DNA of 53,405 nucleotides from Salinicola endophyticus (GTDB lineage Bacteria > Pseudomonadota > Gammaproteobacteria > Pseudomonadales > Halomonadaceae): contig NZ_PZJO01000002.1 of assembly GCF_003206575.1 (NCBI RefSeq), positions 284,723 to 338,127 of the forward strand, read 5' to 3'. A model generated the notes under the pieces. It worked only from the letters and a program-made list of their open reading frames with translations. It was not told the origin of the DNA and made no database searches. Within the stretch, counting starts at the first letter, position 1, and every line of letters begins with the position of its first letter. This document shows, one piece after another, positions 28,136-37,378 of the stretch. Both the position numbers and the translations under genes were made by a program.

Positions 28136-28170
28136 ATCAAAAAAAGGCCGGCACAAAGTGCAGACCTTTT
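28136..28170 (-). terminator. intrinsic terminator of the moa operon
   Basis: Read leftward: AAAAGG, a mismatch, GCAC stem, TTT loop, GTGC, mismatch, CCTTTT with T7 continuing (28145-28139). It lies 38 bases past the moaA stop. Confidence 0.7.
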
Positions 28171-28207
28171 AATAATCGCTGAAGCCTTTGCCGGGTAGCG
28201 AAGTCGA

Positions 28208-29197
28208 TTAGCCTCCCGTCATATTCATGAACCTGACGACCTGTACATCCCCATCGGTAGTGAAGTGATGGCGCTCCGGCTTGAGCGCCATGGCCGCCAC
28301 GATCTGCGCTTTCAACGGCTCGAGTTCACCGGGATAGCGGCGCAGCGTGTGACGCAAATCGACCGAGTGCTCGTTACCCAGACAGAGCAGCAGGCGCCCT
28401 TCCACGGTGACCCGAACACGGTTACAGGTGCTGCAGAAGTTATGGCTGTGGGGGGAGATGAAACCGATTCGGCTATCGCTGTCATGCATCCGAAAATAGC
28501 GCGAAGGCCCCAGCGAAGACTCGGCGGAGGGGAGCAGCGCATGCCGGGTTTCGATCCGCGCCTGAACATCGTCGCTGGAATAAAAGGTCTCGCCGCGAGA
28601 GTGATCGGAGACATCCCCCAGCGGCATTTCTTCGATAAAGCTGATGTCCAACCCTTCCGTCCTGGCGAAGTCGACCAGATCGAGAACTTCGTCGTCGTTA
28701 CGCCCCTTGAGAATCACCGCATTGAGCTTGATACGCTCGAAGCCCGCATCCTGGGCGGCGTGAATACCGTCGATCACCTTGGCCAGATCACCGGTACGGG
28801 TAAGCCGACGGAAGCGCCCCGGATCGAGAGAATCGAGACTGATATTGAGTCGCGACAAGCCGCCGCGCTTGAGCGCGACCGCGTGCTTGCCCAGACTGGC
28901 ACCGTTGGTGGTCATGGCCAGTTCGCGCAGGCCAGGCAGCCCGCCGATGCGTTCGACCAGACCGTCGATACCCTGGCGCACCAAGGGCTCGCCGCCGGTC
29001 AGGCGAATCTTCTCCACGCCCAGTTCGGTGAAGGCCCGCGCCACCTGCTCGAGCTCCTCGAGGGTGAGCACCTGAGCCCGTGGCAGAAAGGTCATCTCCT
29101 CGCTCATGCAGTAGACGCAGCGGAAATCGCAGCGATCGGTGACCGAGATGCGCACGTAGCGCACCCGGCGCGAGAAGTCGTCGATCAGTGCTGTCAT
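28208..29197 (-). CDS. moaA: GTP 3',8-cyclase (radical SAM)
   Basis: First step of molybdenum cofactor synthesis: converts GTP to 3',8-cyclo-GTP. 329 residues. N-terminal SAM cluster C23-x3-C27-x2-C30 (CDFRCVYC); C-terminal substrate cluster FCSTC...LLLCL; the protein ends in Gly-Gly, as required for activity in the family. ATG 29197 is chosen because it overlaps the moaE stop as ATGA. Last gene of the order moaCD-moaE-moaA. Confidence 0.96.
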   Translation of the reverse strand: MTALIDDFSRRVRYVRISVTDRCDFRCVYCMSEEMTFLPRAQVLTLEELEQVARAFTELGVEKIRLTGGEPLVRQGIDGLVERIGGLPGLRELAMTTNGASLGKHAVALKRGGLSRLNISLDSLDPGRFRRLTRTGDLAKVIDGIHAAQDAGFERIKLNAVILKGRNDDEVLDLVDFARTEGLDISFIEEMPLGDVSDHSRGETFYSSDDVQARIETRHALLPSAESSLGPSRYFRMHDSDSRIGFISPHSHNFCSTCNRVRVTVEGRLLLCLGNEHSVDLRHTLRRYPGELEPLKAQIVAAMALKPERHHFTTDGDVQVVRFMNMTGG

Positions 29198-29655
29198 GCT
29201 CGCTCCCAACGACCGGCATCGTCATGGTCGCTCTGTCGTTCAGAAACCCAGTAGTCCCCACTGGCCGTATGCTCTTTCTTCCAGAACGGGGCCCGCGTCT
29301 TCAGCCGATCCATGATGAAATCACAGGCCTCGAAGGCCGCCCGCCGATGCGCACTGGTCACCATCACCAGCACGATGGGATCTCCCGGTGCCAGCCGACC
29401 GACCCGATGGATCACGCCGACCCCGGTGAGCGGCCAGCGCGCCCCGGCATCACGAGCGATGGCCTCGAGCGCCTGCTCGGTCATGCCGGGGAAGTGCTCG
29501 AGGGTCAGCGCCTGGACGTCGGGACGCTCGTTGACATCGCGGACCAGGCCGGTGAAGCTCACCAGCGCGCCGATATCGCGGCGCCCGGCGGTCAGGCGCT
29601 GCTGCATGGCGGCGGCATCGAATGCCGCCTGCTGCACGCGAATGTCGATCTGCAT
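29194..29655 (-). CDS. moaE: molybdopterin synthase catalytic subunit
   Basis: Large subunit of MPT synthase; transfers sulfur from MoaD thiocarboxylate onto cPMP. 153 residues (E. coli 150). Active-site lysines K119 and K126 ([11 protein letters not shown]) and the [10 protein letters not shown] motif (101-110) are present. The start at 29655 has GGGGAG upstream; the 12 extra upstream codons are not conserved. It lies 40 bp after the MoaC-MoaD fusion and overlaps moaA by 4 bases, so stoichiometric expression with its partner MoaD moiety is likely. Confidence 0.95.
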   Translation of the reverse strand: MQIDIRVQQAAFDAAAMQQRLTAGRRDIGALVSFTGLVRDVNERPDVQALTLEHFPGMTEQALEAIARDAGARWPLTGVGVIHRVGRLAPGDPIVLVMVTSAHRRAAFEACDFIMDRLKTRAPFWKKEHTASGDYWVSERQSDHDDAGRWERA

Positions 29656-29695
29656 ATCTTGCTCCCCGGGCTGCTTTCCATCATGGCGCATGTCG

Positions 29696-30478
29696 CTAGC
29701 CGCCGGTCACGGGTGGAAAGAAGGCAACCTCATCCCCTGGCGCCACCGGCGTCGTATCCGAGGCCATGACCTGGTTGCAGGCCGCCAGTACCCGGCCTTC
29801 CCCGAGCAGGGCGTAGCGCGGATCGGCCGTCATCAGCGCACGCTTGACCCCGGCGATATCGGCCACCGCCAGCTGCGCCGGATCGAGTTCGGTCCCGGCT
29901 TCCCCCAGGCGCTCGCGCAGCTCGGCGAGAAAGCGCACCGCCACGATCGGCGTCTCGCCGAGGGATGCCCCTTCGTCAAGGACCGCCGGCGCCGTGTCCG
30001 CTGTCGCCTGGCGTGAGAAATCTCCCGAGCGTCCGCCACGCTTCTCCTCGAGCTGCACGCCGTCGATGATCATCGCTTTATCCACCGCCTTGCACATGTC
30101 GTAGAGCGTCAGACATGCCACCGATACCGCAGTGAGCGCCTCCATCTCCACTCCGGTGCGGCCATTGAGGCGGCAGAACGCTTCGACCCAGACGCAGTTC
30201 TGCGCGCTGTCGAGCTCGAAGTCGAGCGTCACCTTCGATAGCGCCAGAGCATGGCACAGCGGAATCAGCTCGTGGGTACGCTTGGCCGCCTGGATGCCAG
30301 CGATACGTGCCGTGGCCAGCACGTCGCCCTTGGGCAGGCCGCCCTCGGCCAGCAGCGCCAGCGTGGCCGGCTGCATGCGGATGCGTCCCCGCGCCCGCGC
30401 CTCCCGCCGGCTCTCCGGCTTGTCGGCCACGTCGACCATGTGGGCCTCGCCGCGCGCGTTGAGATGCGTCAAGGTCAT
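29696..30478 (-). CDS. moaC: MoaC-MoaD fusion: cyclic pyranopterin monophosphate synthase joined to MPT synthase sulfur carrier
   Basis: 260 residues in one uninterrupted frame. Residues 1-155 are MoaC (forms cPMP from cyclo-GTP): [18 protein letters not shown] at 61-78, [23 protein letters not shown] at about 112-134 (core [15 protein letters not shown]), and [11 protein letters not shown] at 144-154, the normal MoaC C-terminus. After a 20-residue Ala/Asp-rich linker, 177-260 are a complete MoaD ubiquitin-like domain ([14 protein letters not shown]) ending VTGG, the Gly-Gly that becomes the thiocarboxylate. There is no stop codon or likely start between them. The carrier must still reach MoaE, encoded 40 bp downstream. 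Confidence 0.93.
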   Translation of the reverse strand: MTLTHLNARGEAHMVDVADKPESRREARARGRIRMQPATLALLAEGGLPKGDVLATARIAGIQAAKRTHELIPLCHALALSKVTLDFELDSAQNCVWVEAFCRLNGRTGVEMEALTAVSVACLTLYDMCKAVDKAMIIDGVQLEEKRGGRSGDFSRQATADTAPAVLDEGASLGETPIVAVRFLAELRERLGEAGTELDPAQLAVADIAGVKRALMTADPRYALLGEGRVLAACNQVMASDTTPVAPGDEVAFFPPVTGG

Positions 30479-30649
30479 GACAGGATTCGCCTCGCTTTCA
30501 AAGTCTTACGCCAAACCCTCAGCATAGTTAATTTTCCGGCGCTACGCCCGCTCGCCAGTTACCCCGAAGCGGGCCGCGGTCCAGACGCGAGCGACTCGAC
30601 CCGGACACGCGCGCCGCGGGCCAGGCACAGGCAGGCCCGGCGATGCATC

Positions 30650-31219
30650 TCACACCGCGGTGCGGCGCTCGGCCCAGGCCAGAATCCAGGCCAGGATGGC
30701 CGTGGGGTCGTCGAGGTCGAGCAGCGTCACCCCCGGTGCCACGCGCTCACGCGCCGCGGCGATGGCGCTGGCCGGCTTGAGCGCCACCGCCTCGACCCAG
30801 GGATCGTCGATGGCCAGCAGCGGCTCGTCACGCTCGCCACGATAGAGCTCGAGCTTGGGCAGCGGCCACTGCTTGAACCCTTCGACCAGAATCAGCGCCG
30901 GACGCAGTGCGGACACCTGCCTCACCAGCGCAGGCAGGTCCGGCTCGTCGCGTCCCGGGGTCTCCATCATCAGCGCAAAGCGCCTGCCGGAGGCCACCAG
31001 CATGGGCGCGGCGCCAGCCTGGCGCAGGCGATGACTATCCTTGCCCGGCTGGTCGATATCGAAGGCGTGGTGGGCGTGCTTGATCACGGCCGCCGGCCAG
31101 CCGTGCTCGGCCAGCCGAGGCAGCAGCGCCTCGAGCAGCGTGGTCTTGCCGGTACCGCTCCACGCCACTAAACCGAGCAGCGGAATCCCACCGGCGCATG
31201 CGGCCAGCGATTCACTCAT
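30650..31219 (-). CDS. mobB: molybdopterin-guanine dinucleotide biosynthesis adaptor MobB
   Basis: GTP-binding accessory protein for MGD cofactor formation. 189 residues. P-loop WSGTGKTTLLEALL at 20-33, then AVIKHAHHAFDIDQPGKDS and ILVEGFKQWPLPKLELYR, the usual MobB blocks. ATG overlaps the mobA stop as ATGA. Last gene of the tight upp-mobA-mobB unit. Between its stop and the moaCD start lie 171 bp without gene or terminator, so read-through into moa genes is possible. Confidence 0.94.
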   Translation of the reverse strand: MSESLAACAGGIPLLGLVAWSGTGKTTLLEALLPRLAEHGWPAAVIKHAHHAFDIDQPGKDSHRLRQAGAAPMLVASGRRFALMMETPGRDEPDLPALVRQVSALRPALILVEGFKQWPLPKLELYRGERDEPLLAIDDPWVEAVALKPASAIAAARERVAPGVTLLDLDDPTAILAWILAWAERRTAV

Positions 31220-31821
31220 TTCTCACCCTCATCCCCCCAGGGGGCGCGTTCGGCGCGCTCGCGCTCCTGCGGCGTGTTGAGATTGGCAAAGCTTACGTGG
31301 CTGTCGGCGAAGTCGACCTGGCACCAGCGGTGACGCTGGTAGAAGTCGAGTACCCGCCCGGCGCCGCTCTCCAGCCAACCCGCCAGATCTTCTTCGAGCG
31401 AGGTACGCATCAGCGCCGTCAACGGTTGCGGCCGCTCGCCGTCATGCACCACGACGATATCGGCCTGCCCCGCCGCCTGTGCCAGCCGCCGGCAGAGATC
31501 GCGCGGCAGCCAGGGCGTATCCACCGGAGCCAGCAGCAGCCAGGGCGTGGAGGCAACACGCATGGCAGCCAGCGCGCCGGCCAGCGGGCCGGGAAAATCG
31601 GGCTCGCTATCCGCGACCACCGGTACGCCATAGCCACGATAGCGCGGCAGATGGCGATTGGCGCTGATCACCAGCGCCCCGACCTGGGGACGCAGGCGCG
31701 TCAGCACATGCTCGATCAACGGGCGCCGGGCCAGCTCCACCCAGCCCTTGTCCTCGCCGCCCATGCGCTGACCGCGCCCACCGGCCAGCACCACACCGGT
31801 GATCTCGGCAGCCGCGATCAC
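31216..31821 (-). CDS. mobA: molybdenum cofactor guanylyltransferase
   Basis: Attaches GMP from GTP to molybdenum-MPT, giving the MGD cofactor used by DMSO-reductase-family enzymes. 201 residues; nucleotide-binding [15 protein letters not shown] at 12-26, then PLAGALAAM and [12 protein letters not shown]. The start is GTG 31821, which overlaps the upp stop (GTGA); the mobB start overlaps its own stop (ATGA). Both overlaps predict coupled translation of a pyrimidine-salvage gene with two Moco genes. Confidence 0.94.
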   Translation of the reverse strand: MIAAAEITGVVLAGGRGQRMGGEDKGWVELARRPLIEHVLTRLRPQVGALVISANRHLPRYRGYGVPVVADSEPDFPGPLAGALAAMRVASTPWLLLAPVDTPWLPRDLCRRLAQAAGQADIVVVHDGERPQPLTALMRTSLEEDLAGWLESGAGRVLDFYQRHRWCQVDFADSHVSFANLNTPQERERAERAPWGDEGEK

Positions 31822-32447
31822 CGGGTGCCGAAGATCTTGTCGCCGGCGTCACCCAGCCCGGGCACGATATAGCCGTGCTCGTCGAGCTTCTGGTCGACCG
31901 CCGCGGTGTAGATCTCGACCTCGGGGTGCGCCTGCTGCACCCGTTCGATGCCCTCCGGGGCCGCCACCAGCACGATCACCTTGATCTGCTGACAGCCGCG
32001 CGCCTTGAGCATGTCCAGCGTCGCCACCATGGAGCCGCCGGTGGCCAGCATGGGATCGATGACGATCGCCAGGCGCTCGTCGAGGGCACTGACGAACTTC
32101 TCGAAATAGGGCACCGGCTCCAGGGTCTCCTCGTTGCGATAGAGGCCGACCACGCTGATACGCGCGCTGGGAATGAGGTCGGTGACGCCGTCGAGCATGC
32201 CCAGCCCGGCGCGCAGAATGGGTACAATGGTGACCTTCTTGCCCTTGATCTGCTCCACCGCGATCGGCTCGCCGCTCCAGCCCTCGATGGTCGCCGGCTC
32301 CAGCTCCAGGTTCTGGGTCGCTTCGTAGGTCAGCAGCTTGGCCACTTCGCAGGCCAGCTCGCGAAAACTCTTGGTGCTGATATCGGCAGCCCGCATCAGT
32401 CCGAGCTTATGTTGAACCAGCGGATGGGCGATGGGATGAACACTCAT
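31818..32447 (-). CDS. upp: uracil phosphoribosyltransferase
   Basis: Salvage of uracil to UMP with PRPP. 209 residues (E. coli 208). PRPP-binding [10 protein letters not shown] at 131-140; C-terminal uracil-binding block [17 protein letters not shown]. The first gene of a 4-base-overlapping upp-mobA-mobB cluster. A TACAAT at 32489-32484 (leftward) could be a -10 element, without a clear -35. Confidence 0.96.
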   Translation of the reverse strand: MSVHPIAHPLVQHKLGLMRAADISTKSFRELACEVAKLLTYEATQNLELEPATIEGWSGEPIAVEQIKGKKVTIVPILRAGLGMLDGVTDLIPSARISVVGLYRNEETLEPVPYFEKFVSALDERLAIVIDPMLATGGSMVATLDMLKARGCQQIKVIVLVAAPEGIERVQQAHPEVEIYTAAVDQKLDEHGYIVPGLGDAGDKIFGTR

Positions 32448-32575
32448 GAATAGGCGCCTTCGTCAGCATTGAAAAACACGCCCATTGTACGCGACAAGCG
32501 CGCCCCACGGCGACGCGAACTCATCCCGCCGGCGTGGGCCTCAGCCGCCGGGCCGCGCGTGGGTGGCAGCGTCAC

Positions 32576-33268
32576 TCACTCGGGTGTCGCCGGCAACTGC
32601 CAGTCGATGGGATCGCGCCCGCGGGCGGAGAGGAAGGCGTTGGCCTGGGAGAAGTGGCGCTGGCCGAAGAAACCGCGATGGGCGGAGAGCGGCGACGGGT
32701 GGACCGAGTGCAGCACCAGATGGCGCTGGCGATCGACGAAGCTGGCCTTCTTCTGGGCGTAGCTGCCCCAGAGCAGAAAGACCACGCCCTCGCACTGCTC
32801 GTTGACCACCTGGATGGCGCGGTCGGTGAAGCGCTCCCAACCGCGGTTGCGGTGCGAACCGGCGTTGCCCTGCTCCACTGTGAGCACGCTGTTGAGCAGC
32901 AGCACACCCTGGCGCGCCCAGTGCTCGAGGAAGCCATGAGAGACTGCCTCGGTACCGACGTCCTGGGCCAGCTCCTTGTAGATGTTCTGCAGCGAAGGCG
33001 GCGTGGGCACCCCCGGGCGCACCGAGAAGCACAGTCCGTGGGCCTGGTTGGGGCCGTGATAAGGGTCCTGGCCCAGGATCACCACCTTGACCTGCGACAG
33101 CGGGGTCAGCTCGAAAGCCCGGAACCAGTGCGAGGAGTGCGGATAGATCACCTTGTGCGCGGCCTTCTCGGCCGCCAGGAAGGCGCGCAGCTGATGCATG
33201 TAGTCGGCGTCGAACTCCGCCCCCAGCTGAGCATTCCAGCTGTCGGGCAGCGGCGTTTTCGCAGGCAT
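32576..33268 (-). CDS. ung: uracil-DNA glycosylase
   Basis: Base-excision repair: removes uracil from DNA. 230 residues (E. coli 229). GQDPYHG at 67-73 with catalytic D68, [10 protein letters not shown], and [13 protein letters not shown] carrying the catalytic His and the intercalating loop. Full length. It lies 59 bp after gpt and 128 bp before upp, all leftward, so it may be part of a nucleobase-metabolism transcript. Confidence 0.97.
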   Translation of the reverse strand: MPAKTPLPDSWNAQLGAEFDADYMHQLRAFLAAEKAAHKVIYPHSSHWFRAFELTPLSQVKVVILGQDPYHGPNQAHGLCFSVRPGVPTPPSLQNIYKELAQDVGTEAVSHGFLEHWARQGVLLLNSVLTVEQGNAGSHRNRGWERFTDRAIQVVNEQCEGVVFLLWGSYAQKKASFVDRQRHLVLHSVHPSPLSAHRGFFGQRHFSQANAFLSARGRDPIDWQLPATPE

Positions 33269-33327
33269 GCCGGAGTCTCCCTAGGGGTGGATGGTGGGGG
33301 CGGTGCTGTGGTTCGCGGGCGCCGCGC

Positions 33328-33816
33328 TCACGGCTTGGGCGGGCGCACCTGATCGACCAGCGGCTCGACGTAGGCGTGGCCCAGATCCCAGGGGAACTGG
33401 ATCCAGCAGTCCTGGGCCACCTCGGTGAGATACTGATCGACCAGCGGCCGCCCTTCCGGCTTGGCGTAGACCGTGACGAAGTGGGCCTTGGGCAGCATCT
33501 CACGCACCGCCCGCGCGGTCTTGCCGGTGTCGACCAGATCGTCCACCAGCAGCCAGCCGTCCCCGTCGTGCTCGACCCCTTTCATCACGTCGAGCTCGCC
33601 CTGGGACTGCTCGTCATAGCTCTTGATGCACACCGTATCGATCAGGCGCACGTTGAGTTCACGCGCGATCAGGGCGGCGGGGATGAGACCACCGCGGGTG
33701 ATCGCGACGATCCCTTTGAAGTCACGCTCGACCAGATGGTGGCAGAGCGTGCGCACGTCCCGGTGGAGTTGATCCCAGGAGATCGTGAATAGCTGATGAT
33801 AACGATTGGCGCTCAT
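33328..33816 (-). CDS. gpt: xanthine-guanine phosphoribosyltransferase
   Basis: Purine salvage: xanthine or guanine plus PRPP to XMP or GMP. 162 residues (E. coli 152). Characteristic [21 protein letters not shown]-terminus, [18 protein letters not shown] (37-54), PRPP loop [12 protein letters not shown] at 89-100, and WIQFPWD near the end. The start 33816 matches the family; 58 upstream open codons run into apt and are spurious. The window also contains hpt and apt, giving overlapping purine salvage routes. Confidence 0.95.
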   Translation of the reverse strand: MSANRYHQLFTISWDQLHRDVRTLCHHLVERDFKGIVAITRGGLIPAALIARELNVRLIDTVCIKSYDEQSQGELDVMKGVEHDGDGWLLVDDLVDTGKTARAVREMLPKAHFVTVYAKPEGRPLVDQYLTEVAQDCWIQFPWDLGHAYVEPLVDQVRPPKP

Positions 33817-33871
33817 GCTCTTTGTCCCACCCGATGATGGCACCGCCGCCGGTGATCGGCGGCGGCGTGAA

Positions 33872-34420
33872 TCACTCGTCTTCGTTGAAACTGCACACGG
33901 AGAAGACGCTGTAGCCCGCCTCGCGAATCTTGGCCGACCCACCCAGCTCCGGCAGATCGAGAATCGAAGCCAGCTCGACGATATGCCCACCGCTGCGGGC
34001 GATCAGCGAGGCCGCGGCCAGCATGGTGCCGCCGGTGGCGATCAGATCGTCGATGATCACGATACGGTCGTGCTCGCGGAAGGCATCCGAATGCAGCTCG
34101 ACGGTGGACTCACCGTACTCCAGCGTGTAGGTCTCGCTGATCGTCTTGAACGGCAGTTTGCCCTTCTTGCGCACCGGCACGAAGCTGCAGCCCAGTTCGT
34201 AGGCCAGCGGCGCCCCGACGATGAAACCACGCGCATCGATCGCGGCAATGGCATCGACCTCGAGCTCCTGATAGCGGTGCACGAAACTGTCGATCAGCTT
34301 GCGGAAGGCGGCGCTGTTCTGCAGAAGCGGCGTGATGTCACGGAAGTTCACACCGGGCTGGGGCCAGTCCGGCACGGTACGGATGACCGACTTGATATAG
34401 TCGCCGTAGATACTGCTCAT
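33872..34420 (-). CDS. apt: adenine phosphoribosyltransferase
   Basis: Adenine plus PRPP to AMP. 182 residues; [19 protein letters not shown] N-terminus ([15 protein letters not shown], 19-33), [11 protein letters not shown], and PRPP loop [12 protein letters not shown] at 121-132. Full length. 55 bp upstream of gpt; a GC hairpin without a T tract (CACCGCCGCCG at 33841 with CGGCGGCGGCGTG ending at 33869) sits in the gap and may modulate relative expression. The 206 bp between apt and the riboflavin synthase stop hold no gene. Confidence 0.96.
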   Translation of the reverse strand: MSSIYGDYIKSVIRTVPDWPQPGVNFRDITPLLQNSAAFRKLIDSFVHRYQELEVDAIAAIDARGFIVGAPLAYELGCSFVPVRKKGKLPFKTISETYTLEYGESTVELHSDAFREHDRIVIIDDLIATGGTMLAAASLIARSGGHIVELASILDLPELGGSAKIREAGYSVFSVCSFNEDE

Positions 34421-34626
34421 CTAAAGAAACTCCATTGGCCGGAATCGGCGCATCCTGGTGCGGGTCCCCGGGCCGCTGACTCGCGGGTACCGCCCCTCTG
34501 GTACTGACATTCTGGCACTGGCCACAGCACACGCCAGAAGACGAGGCACAAAGGCGCTTATGTTACCCAAGCCGCCGCGTCGACGCGACCCATGTGCCAC
34601 CACCACCGGCGTGCTGGACGCAGGCA

Positions 34627-35235
34627 CTAGCCCCGGGCGGCCAGCACGCGCTCCACCGTCTCGACAATCGCCTGGGTCTGCGGGTCGATCTCGATGTTGA
34701 CCTGATCGCCGGGCAGGCGTTCGCCGATGGTGGTCCGCGCCAGCGTCTCCGGGATCAGATTGACGCAGAATCGCTCGCCGCGCACCTCGCCGATGGTCAG
34801 ACTGATGCCGTCGATACCGATATAGCCCTTGTCGAACACGAAGCGCTCGAGCCCCGCGGGCAGCGCGAACCACAGCCGCCGATTGTTGGGCGCTTCGTCG
34901 ATCTCGGTCAGCCGCGCCATGCCCATGATGTGCCCGGACATGGCATGGCCGCCGATCTCGTCGCCGAAGCGCGCGGCGCGCTCCAGGTTGACCCGATCAC
35001 CGACCTTGAGCGCGCCGAGATTGGTCAAGCGCAGGGTCTCACGCATCAGATCGAAGCTGACGTGTTCGCCATCGATCGCGGTGACCGACAGACAGCAGCC
35101 GTTGTGGGCCACCGATGCGCCCAGCGCCAGCCCTTCGCGCATCGCCGGTGACATTGCCACCACGTGCGTGTGCAACTGCTCGCGTGGTTCGATGGCGACC
35201 ACGCTGCCCATATCCTGGACGATCCCGGTGAACAT
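34627..35235 (-). CDS. ribE: riboflavin synthase (alpha subunit)
   Basis: Dismutates two 6,7-dimethyl-8-ribityllumazine molecules to riboflavin. 202 residues with two lumazine-binding repeats: MFTGIVQDMGSV at 1-12 and the second repeat starting near GHAMSGHIMG (about 97-106). The family start MFTGIVQ fixes ATG 35235; the open frame upstream is spurious. It stands alone without ribD, ribBA or ribH and I see no FMN riboswitch in the 304 bp before it. The symbol ribC is used in E. coli for the same enzyme. Confidence 0.95.
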   Translation of the reverse strand: MFTGIVQDMGSVVAIEPREQLHTHVVAMSPAMREGLALGASVAHNGCCLSVTAIDGEHVSFDLMRETLRLTNLGALKVGDRVNLERAARFGDEIGGHAMSGHIMGMARLTEIDEAPNNRRLWFALPAGLERFVFDKGYIGIDGISLTIGEVRGERFCVNLIPETLARTTIGERLPGDQVNIEIDPQTQAIVETVERVLAARG

Positions 35236-35539
35236 CGCAGCGATCTCCTTTTCACAGTTGAAGCCCGCGGTCGAGCCAGCAGTCGAGAGTATATCGAGTG
35301 GAAAACCCCAGCCCGACGCCCCGTTTGCCGGACGCGGCCAGAGCGCGCGTAGGGTAGCACGCGAGCGAGCGCGCGACATTGACGCCCATCGCGGAGCCCG
35401 CCTACTATGACCGCCCCGTGACATGCCCCATCCCGAGAGGTGGCCAGCAGCGGTGATACGGCTCGTCACGGCGCCACGACATCTGCCCCCACGGGCCGCC
35501 TCTGTAACGAACGATAGCCATGAGTCAGCGTTGCAGCCC

Positions 35540-36184
35540 ATGACCAGCTCCTCCCGCCCGGCCACAGCGCGGGCCCGCGCCAGCGAAGCACGACGCCAGA
35601 CGATTCTCGACGCGGCGCTGTCGCTGTTCTCGCAGTTCGGCCTGCATGGCGCCAGCCTCGACGCCATCGCCGAACTCGCCGGCGTCTCCAAGACCAATCT
35701 GCTCTACCACTACGCCAGCAAAGAGACACTCTATCTGGCGGTGTTCGAGCGCATTCTGCAGAGCTGGCTGGTGCCGATGGACCTGATCTGCGCCACCACA
35801 CCGCCCGAGACCGCCATCCGCCGCTATATCGAGCTCAAGCTCGAGCTCGCGCGGGATCAGCCGCAGGCCTCGCGCCTCTACTGCCTGGAGGTGATCCAGG
35901 GCGCACCGCTGCTGGGCAAGGTGCTGGCCGACCAGCGCCGCATGATGGCCGACAAGTCGCGTGCGGTGCAGCACTGGATCGACAGCGGCCAGCTCTCCCC
36001 GGTCGATCCCTACCACCTCATCTATCTGCTGTGGAGCACCACCCAGCACTACGCCGATTTCGCGGTGCAGATCCAGGCCATCTCCGGTCAGGATCTCTCC
36101 GATCCGGACTTCTTCGCTGCCAGCGTCGACAACGTCCAGCGCATCGTGCTCGGCGGATTGCTGCCGCGGGCAGGGGATGCGTGA
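35540..36184 (+). CDS. rutR: TetR-family regulator, RutR-like
   Basis: 214 residues (E. coli RutR 212). The helix-turn-helix (LDAIAELAGVSKTNLLYHYASKE; core GVSKTNLLYHY) and the C-terminal block (PQASRLYCLEVIQGAPLL, WSTTQHYADFAVQ) are strongly like RutR, the uracil/thymine-responsive regulator of pyrimidine degradation and purine/pyrimidine balance. The rut operon is not in this window, but upp, ung and the purine salvage genes are next door. ATG 35540 matches family length; the frame is open for 39 codons upstream. Confidence 0.85.
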   Translation: MTSSSRPATARARASEARRQTILDAALSLFSQFGLHGASLDAIAELAGVSKTNLLYHYASKETLYLAVFERILQSWLVPMDLICATTPPETAIRRYIELKLELARDQPQASRLYCLEVIQGAPLLGKVLADQRRMMADKSRAVQHWIDSGQLSPVDPYHLIYLLWSTTQHYADFAVQIQAISGQDLSDPDFFAASVDNVQRIVLGGLLPRAGDA

Positions 36185-36334
36185 GCCGTCATCGTCGGGC
36201 AGCCAGCCGCTGTCGCCCTGCCCTGGCCTGATCAGTATACTAGCGCGCTCGTCGACGCCGGGGCGGCCCCTTGGGCCACGCCCCACGGCGTCTTACGCCT
36301 CTATATGCACGCCCCCAGGGTAGCGATACGTTTC

Positions 36335-37378
36335 ATGATCACACTTGAACGGGTTTCCAAGACCTACGGCAGCGGCGGCCGCGCGGTGCAGGCGCTGGAG
36401 GATATCGACCTCACGGTGCCCAAGGGCACCATCCACGGTGTCATCGGTCTCTCGGGCGCCGGCAAATCGACGCTGATCCGCTGCGTCAACCTGCTCGAGC
36501 GCCCCAGCGCCGGGCGCGTCTTCGTCGACGGCCAGGAGCTGACCGCACTCGATGCCGCCCAGCTGCGCCAGGCGCGCCACCAGTGCGGGATGATCTTCCA
36601 GCATTTCAACCTGCTGACCAACCGCAGCGTCTACGACAACGTGGCCCTGCCGCTGGAACTGATGCGCGAGTCGCGCGAGGCGATCCGCGAGCGGGTCATG
36701 CCGCTGCTCGAGCTCACCGGACTGGCCGACAAGGCGCGCCAGTACCCCGCCGAGCTCTCCGGCGGACAGAAGCAGCGCGTGGCGATCGCCCGTGCCCTGG
36801 CCAGCCGGCCCAAGGTGCTGCTGTGCGACGAGGCGACCTCGGCCCTCGACCCGCAGACCACCACGTCGATCCTTTCACTGCTGCAGGAGATCAACCAGCA
36901 GCTGGGGCTGACGATCCTGCTGATCACCCATGAGATGGAGGTGGTCAAGAGCATCTGCCACCGGGTCGGCCTGATCTCCGACGGCCGCCTGGTCGAGGAG
37001 GCCGACGTGGGGGACTTCTTCACCGCGCCGGCGACCCGCCTGGGACGCGAGTTCCTCAACGACTTCCTCGAACTCGAACCGCCCCAGGCGCTGGTCGAGC
37101 GACTGGAAGCCGAGGCAGGCCCGCACACCCACCCGGTAGTGCGCCTGACCTTCTCAGGCGACAGCGTCTCGACCCCGCTGATCTCGCGGCTGGCCCGCGA
37201 GCACGGCATCGATGTCAGCATCCTGCAGGCCAAGGTGGAGTCGATCCAGGGCCGCACCCTGGGGCTGATGATCGCCGAACTGATGGGCGGCGCCGAGCAG
37301 ACACGCCAGGCGCTCGCCACGCTCGAATCCTTCGACCTGCATGTGGAGGTGCTCGGTCATGTCCAGCGCACTGATTGA
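36335..37378 (+). CDS. metN: methionine ABC importer ATP-binding protein
   Basis: ATPase of the D/L-methionine importer MetNIQ. 347 residues. Walker A GLSGAGKS at 38-45, LSGGQKQR signature, VLLCDEATSALD Walker B, H-loop ITHEMEVV. The C-terminal NIL domain (about 265-347, HPVVRLTFSGDS) binds methionine in the cytoplasm and inhibits transport (trans-inhibition). ATG 36335 is the family start though an AGGG lies rather far upstream; the frame opens ten codons earlier. metI overlaps its end by 20 bp. No SAM riboswitch or MetJ box was found upstream. Confidence 0.96.
   Translation: MITLERVSKTYGSGGRAVQALEDIDLTVPKGTIHGVIGLSGAGKSTLIRCVNLLERPSAGRVFVDGQELTALDAAQLRQARHQCGMIFQHFNLLTNRSVYDNVALPLELMRESREAIRERVMPLLELTGLADKARQYPAELSGGQKQRVAIARALASRPKVLLCDEATSALDPQTTTSILSLLQEINQQLGLTILLITHEMEVVKSICHRVGLISDGRLVEEADVGDFFTAPATRLGREFLNDFLELEPPQALVERLEAEAGPHTHPVVRLTFSGDSVSTPLISRLAREHGIDVSILQAKVESIQGRTLGLMIAELMGGAEQTRQALATLESFDLHVEVLGHVQRTD

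Noticed and set aside
29950-30010. Sequencing frameshift joining moaC and moaD
   Set aside because: Both domains are in the same frame with a plausible linker, so no indel is needed to explain the fusion; a lost stop codon remains testable.
35236-35539. Possible FMN riboswitch before riboflavin synthase
   Set aside because: None of the conserved RFN-element segments could be found on the minus strand.
36185-36334. Possible SAM riboswitch or MetJ box before metN
   Set aside because: No SAM-riboswitch-like helices and no AGACGTCT repeats; only an AGTATACT palindrome, too weak to call.
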